A stretch of DNA of 23,901 nt from NCBI GenBank assembly GCA_900771805.1, contig CAAGPL010000035.1:1-23901 (forward strand), given 5' to 3'. This document shows positions 15,845 to 23,618 of the stretch, one piece after another. This DNA is from Bacilli bacterium. Its GTDB lineage: Bacteria > Bacillota_I > Bacilli_A > RF39 > UBA660. The notes below the pieces were generated by a model. The model searched no databases. It had not been told where the DNA came from and saw nothing but the letters and a program-made list of their open reading frames with translations. Numbering within the stretch: the stretch's first letter is position 1; each line of letters begins with the position of its first letter. Position numbers and translations under genes: made by a program.

Positions 15845-18800
15845 ATGAAAAAAATTTCAATTATTGTACCATGCTATGGTACAGAAGCATATGTTGAAAA
15901 ATGTTTAGAAAGTCTTTTCAAACAGACATATAAAAATTTGGAAATTATTGCAGTAAACGATTGCTCTAAAGGAAATATGCAAGAAATATTAGATAATTTG
16001 AAAATTAAAGATAGTAGACTTAAAGTTATTACTAACGCAGTCAATAAAGGATTGTTTCATAGTAGAATTATAGGTTCAAAAGAAGCAACAGGTGATTATA
16101 TTGCTTTCGTTGATAGTGATGACTATGTTGATAAAGATTTCTATAGATTACTAATAAATAATATGAATAAAAATGATAGTGATATAGTTATTTCTAATTT
16201 TGTGAGAAAGAACAAACAACAAAAATACATTTCAACATTAAATTTTAATTCTAATAATGCTGTATATGAAGGTCAAAAGTTTTATACTATGTTTTTTGAA
16301 CAAACTGGTAGAAATATAAGATATCATTTATTATGGGATAAATTAATAAAAGCCGAAATATGGAAAAAAGTATTAGAAGAGGTTAGCAAAGTAAAACAAA
16401 GGATAATTATGACTGAAGATTTAGCATTTACTTCCATCGCTTTATTTTATGCTAAGAAAGTATCGTTTTGTGATAATGCAATATATTATTACACAGTTAA
16501 TGATAATCAATCAACAAGCACAAAAAATATTACTGTTGCAAAATTAAATAATAATATAAAAGATATTAGTCTTGTATTTGAATTTATTAAAGAATTTTTA
16601 ATAAAAAAAAATATTTATGAACAATATAAAAAAAATTTTGAAATATGGAAATCTTTCTATTTATCAATGCATATAAACACTTACAAAAAAATGAAGAAAA
16701 AAAACAAGAATATTGAAAAATTAGAATTTAATTATGAAAATGATAAAAATATAATAGAATTTTATAAAATGCAAGAAAAAGATAAAAGTTGGGATAATTA
16801 TTTTGAATTAAGAACCCCTTATGATGAAAGATATAATCAAATTAAAGACAAGATTATTAATCCAGATATTAAGGTAGTAAGTTTTGACATGTTTGACACA
16901 CTTATTGCAAGACCATTCTTAGTCCCTTTAGATATGTTTTCACTATTAAATAGGTATTTTATTGATTTATTTAATCCAATTGCGGCAATTGATTTCTCTA
17001 GAATTAGAATTAAGAGTGAAGCAGAACTTCGAAATATAAATTATAAAAATAATATTCCGGAAGTAACTTTAGATGAAATATATCAATATATATCTGATTA
17101 TTATGATTTAGATATAAAAAAATTAAATTTAATAAAAGAAAAAGAAAAAGAAATGGAATTACACTTTTGTAATAAAAGAGATTCAGGATATGAGTTATAT
17201 TTATTAGCAAAGCAATTAAAAAAACGTGTAATTGTAACTTCAGACATATATTTACCAAGAGATGTAATAGAAGCAATTTTGAAAAAAAATAAATATGAAT
17301 TTGATAAAGTATATTTGTCATCAGAACTAAAAAAAACAAAATCAGACGGCTCACTATTTAAGTATATTATTGAAAAAGAAGGCACTAATAAAATTTTACA
17401 TATTGGTGATAATTACGAAAGTGATTATATGCAACCTAAAAAATATGATATTGATTCTGCAAGACTTATAAAGGCTACGGATGTCATGATGGGATATTCG
17501 GATAAAGATGTAAGGCATTGTGGAAATCTTTATAAATATTTTGTATTATTTAATCAAGATCATACCCCATATGAAGAAATATCAGGAGTTAGAAATTCAG
17601 TTGGAATGATTGCCAATAAGTATTTCGACAATCCATATAGGACATTTAATTCATATTCTGACTTTAATGGAGATCCATATTTCATTGGCTACTATGCTTT
17701 AGGAATGCAAACATTATCAATTTGTAAATGGCTATTAGAAGATGCCAAGAAAAATAATATAGATTCTATATCTTTTATGGCAAGAGACGGCTATTTACCA
17801 TATAAAGCTGCTAAATTATATTCAAATATTATCAAAGGATATGACAACATAAAGTTAAATTATACTTATGTTTCAAGAAAAGCATTAATGCCATTATTAT
17901 TAAAAGAAAAGAGTGGTTTATCTTTAATAGACACATATCTAAATGTTGATATGTTAACACCAAGAGAATTAATGAAACAATTTGATAAAGTAATCACTGT
18001 AACAGAAAAGCAAGAAAATCTCATTAATGAAAAATTTGTTTTAGATAAAAAATTACAAACAACAAATGAATTTAATTCATGTTTGTCATTCATTTATGAC
18101 ACATGTTTTGATAAGAAAAAATATGATAAATATTATGAAATGTGTAAAAAATATTTTGAGAATGAATTTAGCGAAAATTGTGCTACTTTTGATATTGGAT
18201 ATAGTGGAAAACCTGAAGCTATTATTTCATCAATAATTGGAAAGCCAATAAGGACATATTTTATACACGCCAATAATTCTTCGGCATTTAATAATTTAAA
18301 TAATTGTAAATCTGAATTATGCACTTTTTATGAGTATAAACCTACATTAACAGGAACAACTCGAGAACTATTTATTTCATATGATGGTCCATCATGCATT
18401 GGATATTATGAAGAAAATGGTAGAATAAAGCCAGAATTAAAAGAATCAGACAAATATAATTACTTTAATAAGAGAATGATAGAATTAATTCAACAAGGAG
18501 CACTAGATTTTGTAAAAGATTTTTGTAATAATTTTAAAGAATATATAAATGATATTGATTTAAATAGATATTACATGTCAATTCCATTAGAATATTATTA
18601 CCATTATGTATTCATGGAGGACAGACTACCAATTAAAAATTTATTATTTGAAGATAATGTAAATAATTATATTGAACTAAATGATTATATATTTAAAAGG
18701 TATAAAGATTACTCAAAGGAATATTCATTAGGAGTAGTTCCGATGAAGACTGATAAAAATTCAATAAATTATTTTCTACCAAAAAATAGAATGAGTAGAA

Positions 18801-18967
18801 TAATATATTATTCAATAAATGATAGGCAAGAATTAAAGAACAAGTGGAACAAATGGACAAACAAAAAAAACACACCAGAATTACTTCCAAAATCAAAATT
18901 AAAAAGATTTTTGTATTATTCAGTTTTTGATAGAAATAAAATAAAAGAAAAGATATTTAAAAAATAA
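15845..18967 (+). CDS. Large fusion: GT2 glycosyltransferase + HAD-like domain + uncharacterised C-terminal domain
   Basis: 1040 residues. Residues 1 to about 240 are GT2: 'SIIVPCYGTEAYVEKCL', 'VNDCSKGN' and 'FVDSDDYVD' (DSDD 90-93). Residues about 340-560 are HAD-like: motif I 'SFDMFDTLIARP' (nucleophile D348), motif II 'VIVTSDIYLP', Lys K499 in 'KKTKSDGS', and motif IV 'HIGDNYESD' (521-527). The residue two after D348 is Phe, not Asp, as in dehalogenase-type rather than classic phosphatase HADs. Residues about 600-1040 form a soluble domain with 'YFIGYYALGMQTLSICKW', 'SISFMARDGYLPYKAAK' and 'FDIGYSGKPEAI', which occurs with this HAD type in surface-glycan loci; I know no defined function. 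The start at 15845 matches the GT2 N-terminus, 1 nt after the preceding stop. The C-terminal end is Lys-rich. It could couple sugar transfer to phosphate or phosphodiester chemistry; this is unproven. Confidence 0.75.
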   Translation: MKKISIIVPCYGTEAYVEKCLESLFKQTYKNLEIIAVNDCSKGNMQEILDNLKIKDSRLKVITNAVNKGLFHSRIIGSKEATGDYIAFVDSDDYVDKDFYRLLINNMNKNDSDIVISNFVRKNKQQKYISTLNFNSNNAVYEGQKFYTMFFEQTGRNIRYHLLWDKLIKAEIWKKVLEEVSKVKQRIIMTEDLAFTSIALFYAKKVSFCDNAIYYYTVNDNQSTSTKNITVAKLNNNIKDISLVFEFIKEFLIKKNIYEQYKKNFEIWKSFYLSMHINTYKKMKKKNKNIEKLEFNYENDKNIIEFYKMQEKDKSWDNYFELRTPYDERYNQIKDKIINPDIKVVSFDMFDTLIARPFLVPLDMFSLLNRYFIDLFNPIAAIDFSRIRIKSEAELRNINYKNNIPEVTLDEIYQYISDYYDLDIKKLNLIKEKEKEMELHFCNKRDSGYELYLLAKQLKKRVIVTSDIYLPRDVIEAILKKNKYEFDKVYLSSELKKTKSDGSLFKYIIEKEGTNKILHIGDNYESDYMQPKKYDIDSARLIKATDVMMGYSDKDVRHCGNLYKYFVLFNQDHTPYEEISGVRNSVGMIANKYFDNPYRTFNSYSDFNGDPYFIGYYALGMQTLSICKWLLEDAKKNNIDSISFMARDGYLPYKAAKLYSNIIKGYDNIKLNYTYVSRKALMPLLLKEKSGLSLIDTYLNVDMLTPRELMKQFDKVITVTEKQENLINEKFVLDKKLQTTNEFNSCLSFIYDTCFDKKKYDKYYEMCKKYFENEFSENCATFDIGYSGKPEAIISSIIGKPIRTYFIHANNSSAFNNLNNCKSELCTFYEYKPTLTGTTRELFISYDGPSCIGYYEENGRIKPELKESDKYNYFNKRMIELIQQGALDFVKDFCNNFKEYINDIDLNRYYMSIPLEYYYHYVFMEDRLPIKNLLFEDNVNNYIELNDYIFKRYKDYSKEYSLGVVPMKTDKNSINYFLPKNRMSRIIYYSINDRQELKNKWNKWTNKKNTPELLPKSKLKRFLYYSVFDRNKIKEKIFKK

Positions 18968-18977
18968 GGAATAGAAT

Positions 18978-20588
18978 ATGAAAAACAAGTTTAAAGTTAT
19001 AATTATGATTTTATTCCTTTTCTTATTATCTCAAAATATAATCATAAATGCTCAGGAAAAAAAAGGTTGGATTGTTGAAAATGGTATAACATATTACTAT
19101 GATAAATATGGAAATAAAGGAAAATGGTGGAATAGAGATGAAAAAGGAGTATTTTACCTCCAAGAAGATGGAAGTATAAAAAATGGTCTTCAAGAAATAA
19201 ACGGAATAATGTATTATATAGAAAATAACTATATATATTATGGAGAAAAAGAAATAAATAATGAAATGTACGTATTTCAAGAAATAACAGGAGAATTAAA
19301 AACAGGAAGTGTAAGATTACAAAATGGTAAATTAATATATGTAGAAAAAGATGGAAAGCATCATAAAGATGGTTGGTTTGAATCGAATGGAAATAAATAT
19401 TATCAGAAAGATAGTAATATTCTAGAAGGATTTCAAAAAATAGATAATAAAACATATTATTTTGAGAAGGATACCGGAAAATTAAAACAATGGTGGAATA
19501 GAGATGAAAAAGGAGTATTCTATCTCCAAGAAGATGGAAGTATAAAAAATGGACTTCAAGAAATAAATGGAATAATGTATTATATAGAAAATAACTATAT
19601 ATATTATGGGGAAAAAGAAATAAATAATGAAATGTATGTATTTCAAGGAATAACAGGAGAGTTAAAAACAGGAATTATTAAATTAAGTAATGATAATATT
19701 ATATATGTAGAAAAAAACGGTAATCATAAAAAAGGATGGATATATTATAATGATAAAATATATTATGTAAATAGTATTGGAATAGCCGTTACTGATAAAC
19801 AAATAATTGATGGAAGAGAATACTGTTTTACCAAAAGTGGTGAAATGTCTGGCTTTTACTGGAATAACAATAAGTTATTTTATAAAAATCCAGATGGTAC
19901 ACAAGCTAAAGGTGTTCAATACATGGCCGATAAATATTGGAAGTTTAATGAACTTACTGGCGAATTTGAGAAGTTTGTAAGACAAATTAGAGTAATAGAT
20001 ATTTCATCTCACAATGGAAATGTTGACTGGGAGACTGTAAAAAAATCAAATACAGTAGATGCAGTAATATTAAGATTAGGGTATGGAGTAGGATATATAG
20101 ATAGTTCTTTTATTAGAAATAAAAATGAACTAGAAAGATTAGGAATACCATATTCGGTTTATTTATTTAGCTATGCTGAAAATGCAAACGAATCATTAAT
20201 GGAATCAAACTTTTTAGTAAATACTATTAGAAATCATAATATACATATTGCGTCAAATGTATTGGGAATTTATTATGACTTAGAAGATTGGACAATAAAT
20301 TCAACAGGTGAAAATAGCTATGGAATAAGTAAAGATACTTACGGTCAAATGATAACAACATTTATTAATAATACTGAAAAGAATCTTTGTATAAAAACAA
20401 GAGTTTATGCCTCAAAAAATTATATTGAAACAAGATTTCCAGATTATGCAAAAAATTATGCAACATGGATAGCACAATGGGGCAATAATATTACTTATCA
20501 AGGGCCATATGATGGCTGGCAATACACATCAGATGGTACAATACCTGGAATTAATAGTCGAGTAGATATCAGTGTATTTTATACATAG
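18978..20588 (+). CDS. Secreted GH25 lysozyme with N-terminal cell-wall-binding repeats
   Basis: 536 residues. A signal peptide (hydrophobic 8-19; likely cleavage after 'IINA', A25) precedes a Trp/Tyr/Gly-rich region (about 29-330) of choline/glucan-binding-type repeats such as 'GWIVENGITYYYDKYGN' and 'GLQEINGIMYYIENN'. Residues about 338-536 are a GH25 muramidase: 'RVIDISSHNGNVDW', catalytic 'YYDLED' (D434, E436), 'WIAQWG' and 'GWQYTSDGTIPGINSRVDIS'. It should cleave the MurNAc-GlcNAc bond of peptidoglycan outside the cell. AAGGA (in TAAGGA) lies about 8 nt before the ATG, which is 10 nt after the preceding stop, so it is co-transcribed with glycan genes. A 183-bp segment occurs twice within the repeats. 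No phage gene or holin is near, arguing for a cell-wall remodelling rather than a lysis role. Confidence 0.9.
   Translation: MKNKFKVIIMILFLFLLSQNIIINAQEKKGWIVENGITYYYDKYGNKGKWWNRDEKGVFYLQEDGSIKNGLQEINGIMYYIENNYIYYGEKEINNEMYVFQEITGELKTGSVRLQNGKLIYVEKDGKHHKDGWFESNGNKYYQKDSNILEGFQKIDNKTYYFEKDTGKLKQWWNRDEKGVFYLQEDGSIKNGLQEINGIMYYIENNYIYYGEKEINNEMYVFQGITGELKTGIIKLSNDNIIYVEKNGNHKKGWIYYNDKIYYVNSIGIAVTDKQIIDGREYCFTKSGEMSGFYWNNNKLFYKNPDGTQAKGVQYMADKYWKFNELTGEFEKFVRQIRVIDISSHNGNVDWETVKKSNTVDAVILRLGYGVGYIDSSFIRNKNELERLGIPYSVYLFSYAENANESLMESNFLVNTIRNHNIHIASNVLGIYYDLEDWTINSTGENSYGISKDTYGQMITTFINNTEKNLCIKTRVYASKNYIETRFPDYAKNYATWIAQWGNNITYQGPYDGWQYTSDGTIPGINSRVDISVFYT
19125..19307 (+). repeat. 183-bp direct repeat, copy 1 (in the lysozyme gene)
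   Basis: Codes for residues 50-110, starting 'WWNRDEKGVFYLQEDGS' and ending 'ITGELKTG'. It differs from copy 2 at 8 of 183 bases; 7 changes are silent and one gives Glu to Gly. Unit spacing is exactly 366 bp (122 codons). Confidence 0.95.
19491..19673 (+). repeat. 183-bp direct repeat, copy 2 (in the lysozyme gene)
   Basis: Codes for residues 172-232 and is about 96% identical to copy 1. The 61-codon segment between the copies is a more diverged repeat, so the duplicated unit may have been 122 codons with unequal later divergence. Confidence 0.95.
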
Positions 20589-20611
20589 TAAAAAATATAG
20601 AGGTAAACATT

Positions 20612-21736
20612 ATGAGTAAAGAAAGAAGTTCAAATTTAGAATTAATGAGAATTATATCAATGTTTTTCATAGTATTAGGACATGTATTCCTATTTGGAAA
20701 ATTATTAGAAGTAGAAAATAAACATTTATTATTAATATATTATTTCTTTGAATTTATACTTATTGTTCATGTAAATTCTTATGTTTTAGTTACCGGTTAC
20801 TTTCAGTCAAATTCAACGTTTAAGGGAAAAAAAATATGGAATATTATAAGTTCGAGTTGGTTTTATAGGGTAGTGATTATGTTAGTATTCATATTATTTG
20901 GAATAACAACTATTAATAAGGGGCAGATAATTAAAGATTTGTTACCTATTACAATAGACAATTACTGGTTTATAAAAGTATATATAATACTTTACTTATT
21001 TTCACCTTTTATTAATAAACTAATACATAATCTAAAAAAAGATGAATTTAAAAATTTGATTTTAATAGGATTTATTATATTTTGTATTACACCATACATA
21101 ACTAATAGTATGTTTTTTGAAAATAGCGGTTATACATTATATAATTTCATCTATTTATATTTTTTAGGTGCATATTTGAAAAAATATCCTCTAGAAAAAA
21201 ACAAACATTTTAAAAAAATGGACAAAAAAAAATATAGAAATATAATGCTTATTATATTTTTTACATGTGTTACTTTAAATTTTATTTTGTTTTGTATTGC
21301 TAAATATATTCTTCCAACAGATAATAGTATAACTAATTATTTACGTCAAATTATATTAAATAGTTCCATTGCTTATAGTAATCCTGTAATTATAATTCAA
21401 ACAGTTGCATATTTTCAACTATTTTTAACTTTTAAATTTAGTTCAAAAATAGTTAATAAAATATCATCATTAACACTAGGAGTATATTTTATACATGAAA
21501 ATAATTATATTAGAGATAAATTATATAAATGGCTTGGAATTATAGATGGAAATCATAATTCATTTAAATTTATAGTATATGTTTTTTTTATAGCTATTGC
21601 AATATTTATTATATGCTCATTTATTGAATATATTAGGCAAATTTTGTTTAAATATATTTCTAATACTAAAATAGTTAAGATTACTAAAAAACATACAAAA
21701 AACAAGATAAAAAATGTAAAACAAGCTTTTATATAG
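20612..21736 (+). CDS. Acyltransferase-3 family membrane protein (second copy)
   Basis: 374 residues with about ten hydrophobic segments. 'SNLELMRIISMFFIVLGHVF' holds the family Arg (R13) and His (H24); then 'LIVHVNSYVLVTGYF', 'IDNYWFIKVYII', 'YFLGAYLKKYPL' and 'ISSLTLGVYFIHENN', block for block matching the protein at 10290-11405. It should be a membrane O-acyl (probably acetyl) donor for extracellular glycan. AGAGGT precedes the ATG, 23 nt after the lysozyme stop, so it ends the long operon. A secreted SGNH protein is encoded 93 nt downstream, and the two may act as a split OatA-like pair. The C-terminal tail is Lys-rich and cytoplasmic. Confidence 0.85.
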   Translation: MSKERSSNLELMRIISMFFIVLGHVFLFGKLLEVENKHLLLIYYFFEFILIVHVNSYVLVTGYFQSNSTFKGKKIWNIISSSWFYRVVIMLVFILFGITTINKGQIIKDLLPITIDNYWFIKVYIILYLFSPFINKLIHNLKKDEFKNLILIGFIIFCITPYITNSMFFENSGYTLYNFIYLYFLGAYLKKYPLEKNKHFKKMDKKKYRNIMLIIFFTCVTLNFILFCIAKYILPTDNSITNYLRQIILNSSIAYSNPVIIIQTVAYFQLFLTFKFSSKIVNKISSLTLGVYFIHENNYIRDKLYKWLGIIDGNHNSFKFIVYVFFIAIAIFIICSFIEYIRQILFKYISNTKIVKITKKHTKNKIKNVKQAFI

Positions 21737-21765
21737 TAAAAAAATATTCCCATAATTAAACATTA

Positions 21766-21774
21766 TGATATAAT
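21766..21774 (+). promoter_or_regulatory. Extended -10 promoter of the SGNH hydrolase gene
   Basis: TGA followed by a perfect TATAAT (21769-21774). No recognisable -35 is present at 17 bp, as allowed for extended -10 promoters. It lies about 50 nt upstream of the start codon. Confidence 0.5.
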
Positions 21775-21829
21775 TAAGAACGTAAAGTTTAAATAAATAT
21801 GATAACTTTATATTTGGGAGTGTAAAAAA

Positions 21830-22537
21830 ATGAAAAAAAAGAGTTTAGTTTTAATAATTTTTATAATAGCAATTTTTAGTTTTACAAACTTTTCTGTTGA
21901 AAAAAATAATATTGTAAATGCAAAGAGTAGTCAAACCATAGAGAAAAATAAGCCAGCTGAAGAATTAAAGAAAAAAGAAAACATTGTATTTTTAGGAGAT
22001 TCAATTACTGAAATTTATCCTATAAATAAAATATATGGTGATTTACCAATAATAAAATCTGGTGTATCAGGATATAAGACAGAAGATATTTTGAAAAGAA
22101 TGGACAGTATGGTTTACAGATATAATCCTACTAAAGTTATATTGTTAATTGGAACTAATGATATATCTAAAGATATAAGTGAAGAAAATCTAAATAAAAC
22201 ACAAAAAAATATAGAAAAAATAATTAATGGTATTAAGAAGAATAGAAAAAACGCCAAAATATATATAGAATCTATTTATCCAGTAAATAGAAACATGAAA
22301 ATAGAAATGGTTTCTGAAAGAACAAATGAAGCAATAAAACAATTAAACAAGAAAATCAAAAAATATTGTAAAGAAGAAAATATTACATATATTAACATGT
22401 ATGACGAATTATTAGATTCAGATGGAAATTTTGATAGTGAGTTAACATATGACGGATTACACCCATCATCACTAGGATATGCCAAAATAACTAGAATTTT
22501 ATTACCATACATATATGAAGGTTATAAAATGAAATAG
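21830..22537 (+). CDS. Secreted SGNH/GDSL-type hydrolase (esterase or acyltransferase)
   Basis: 235 residues. A signal peptide (hydrophobic 6-18, likely cleavage after 'VNA', A31) and a short Lys/Glu-rich spacer precede the SGNH domain. All four blocks are visible: I 'FLGDSIT' (nucleophile S58), II 'SGVSG' (G78), III 'GTND' (G108, N110), V 'DGLHPS' (D208, H211). It acts outside the membrane on ester groups; members either remove O-acetyl groups or, when paired with acyltransferase-3 proteins, transfer them. GGGAG lies about 7 nt before the ATG. It has its own extended -10 and a 15-bp-stem terminator, so it can be expressed separately from the acyltransferase upstream. There is no lipobox Cys or wall-anchor motif. 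Confidence 0.87.
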   Translation: MKKKSLVLIIFIIAIFSFTNFSVEKNNIVNAKSSQTIEKNKPAEELKKKENIVFLGDSITEIYPINKIYGDLPIIKSGVSGYKTEDILKRMDSMVYRYNPTKVILLIGTNDISKDISEENLNKTQKNIEKIINGIKKNRKNAKIYIESIYPVNRNMKIEMVSERTNEAIKQLNKKIKKYCKEENITYINMYDELLDSDGNFDSELTYDGLHPSSLGYAKITRILLPYIYEGYKMK

Positions 22538-22546
22538 TATTTATGA

Positions 22547-22583
22547 TTAAAAACCATGTTTTTTAAATAAACATGGTTTTTAA
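22547..22583 (+). terminator. Terminator after the SGNH hydrolase gene
   Basis: A perfect 15-bp inverted repeat, TTAAAAACCATGTTT (22547-22561) and its complement (22569-22583), with a 7-nt loop, starts 10 nt after the stop codon. The T run lies within the right arm. Confidence 0.8.
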
Positions 22584-22635
22584 TTCTATAAAGCTAATAT
22601 TTATGTTATTATAAATATAAGGTAGGTGTATATAT

Positions 22636-23553
22636 GTGGAATATATATTAATATTAATAATATCAATATTTTTAGTATTCTTTTACTTAAAGTGTATAAA
22701 AAATAAAAACTATGAAAAAAAAGCAGACAATAAATTAGAAGCAAATAATATGGATAAAAAGAAAAGATTCAATATAGATTTACCAGAAATTAATACATTA
22801 AGATCAAATGAATATAAAGATATTTTAAAAGAGTTTAATAAAATTAAAACTACAGCTTCAATACCATTAGGTAGAAATGAGTTAGGGGAATTAGAAACAA
22901 TAGATTTAGATAAATTTGATAATATGCTAATTTTAGGCACAACAGGTGGAGGAAAATCAGTTTTACTAAATGAACTAATAATGTCAATTATTCTTAATTA
23001 TACAAAAGAAGAAATAAAATTTATCACAATAGATTCAAGTATTGTAGAACTAAGTAGTTTTAACGGAATACCTCATTATATAAAAGAAACAATTTCAGAT
23101 ATGACTGTAGCTTCAACTGAATTAGAATTAATTGTAAAAGAAGTAGAAAAAAGAAAGAACCAAGAATCAATAAAAGAGCACTTATTTGTAATTATTGATG
23201 ATATATATGATTTAGCATATGGTCAAGAAAAATATATAAATAATCTTTTAATAGAATTAATAGAAAAATCAAAAAATACTAAAGTACATATAATTGCCGC
23301 AACAGATACACCAATCGAAAACGAGATATTTAAAAATTATAGTGACTTATTTGATTTAAAATGCTATTTAACATTAGCTCCAGGAACATACAATGAATTT
23401 GATGAAGGAAAAACCCTAAATCAAGAAGACCTTAATTTTATCTCTACAATTGGTAATATGATATTAGTTGCAAATGATGTAAAAAAGAAAATAAAGATTG
23501 TCGATATTTTAGATGAAGATATAAAAGAAATAGTTAAATATTATTCCATATAA
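22636..23553 (+). CDS. Small membrane-anchored FtsK/SpoIIIE-like ATPase
   Basis: 305 residues. One N-terminal membrane helix (about 3-20), a charged linker (21-70), then a single motor domain. 'IPLGRNELGE' (77-86) and Walker A 'GTTGGGKSVLLNELI' (101-115) copy the FtsK/SpoIIIE pattern. 'IDSSIVELSSFNGIPHYI' stands where FtsK has 'DPK..EL..Y..IPHL', with the Lys replaced. Walker B is 'LFVIIDDIYDL' (183-193), and 'AATDTP' stands where FtsK has 'ATQRP'. There is no C-terminal gamma (DNA-reading) domain and only one membrane helix, so this is not the cell-division FtsK. The start is GTG at 22636, with AGGTAGGTG just upstream; the ATG at 22634 meets a stop after five codons. It is convergent with the right-edge Rpn gene. 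The role is unknown; it may be a stray piece of a mobile-element coupling protein. Confidence 0.72.
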   Translation: MEYILILIISIFLVFFYLKCIKNKNYEKKADNKLEANNMDKKKRFNIDLPEINTLRSNEYKDILKEFNKIKTTASIPLGRNELGELETIDLDKFDNMLILGTTGGGKSVLLNELIMSIILNYTKEEIKFITIDSSIVELSSFNGIPHYIKETISDMTVASTELELIVKEVEKRKNQESIKEHLFVIIDDIYDLAYGQEKYINNLLIELIEKSKNTKVHIIAATDTPIENEIFKNYSDLFDLKCYLTLAPGTYNEFDEGKTLNQEDLNFISTIGNMILVANDVKKKIKIVDILDEDIKEIVKYYSI

Positions 23554-23584
23554 GATTATTACAACTTATTATTTTGTTATACAA

Positions 23585-23616
23585 AAAAACTCAAGAATAA
23601 TTTTTCTTGAGTTTTT
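23585..23616. terminator. Bidirectional terminator between convergent genes
   Basis: A perfect 13-bp inverted repeat, AAAAACTCAAGAA (23585-23597) and TTCTTGAGTTTTT (23604-23616), with a 6-nt loop and U-tracts in both directions. It serves the ATPase gene (+) and the Rpn gene (-). Confidence 0.85.
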
Positions 23617-23618
23617 CT

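Noticed and set aside
5707..15847. Possible use of TGA as tryptophan (mycoplasma-type code), given the extreme A/T content
   Set aside because: TGA ends genes at 5708-5710 and 15841-15843 with the next start overlapping or 1 nt away, and Trp is written TGG throughout.
15408..15860. 150-codon minus-strand ORF
   Set aside because: It is antisense to the degenerate GT4 gene, Ser/Phe/Asn-rich low complexity, with no start signal.
19026..19455. Two overlapping minus-strand ORFs opposite the lysozyme repeats
   Set aside because: They mirror the repeated coding strand (Phe/Tyr/Ile-rich shadow), with no ribosome site or plausible domain.
19125..19673. CRISPR-like spaced repeats
   Set aside because: Only two copies, 183 bp long, in frame within a protein of wall-binding repeats.
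18978..20588. Prophage endolysin
   Set aside because: It has a signal peptide, sits tightly within a glycan operon, and there is no holin or other phage gene in the window.
22636..23553. Type VII secretion EssC or chromosomal FtsK
   Set aside because: Single motor domain, one membrane helix, no FHA or gamma domain, and no WXG100 or Ess genes nearby.
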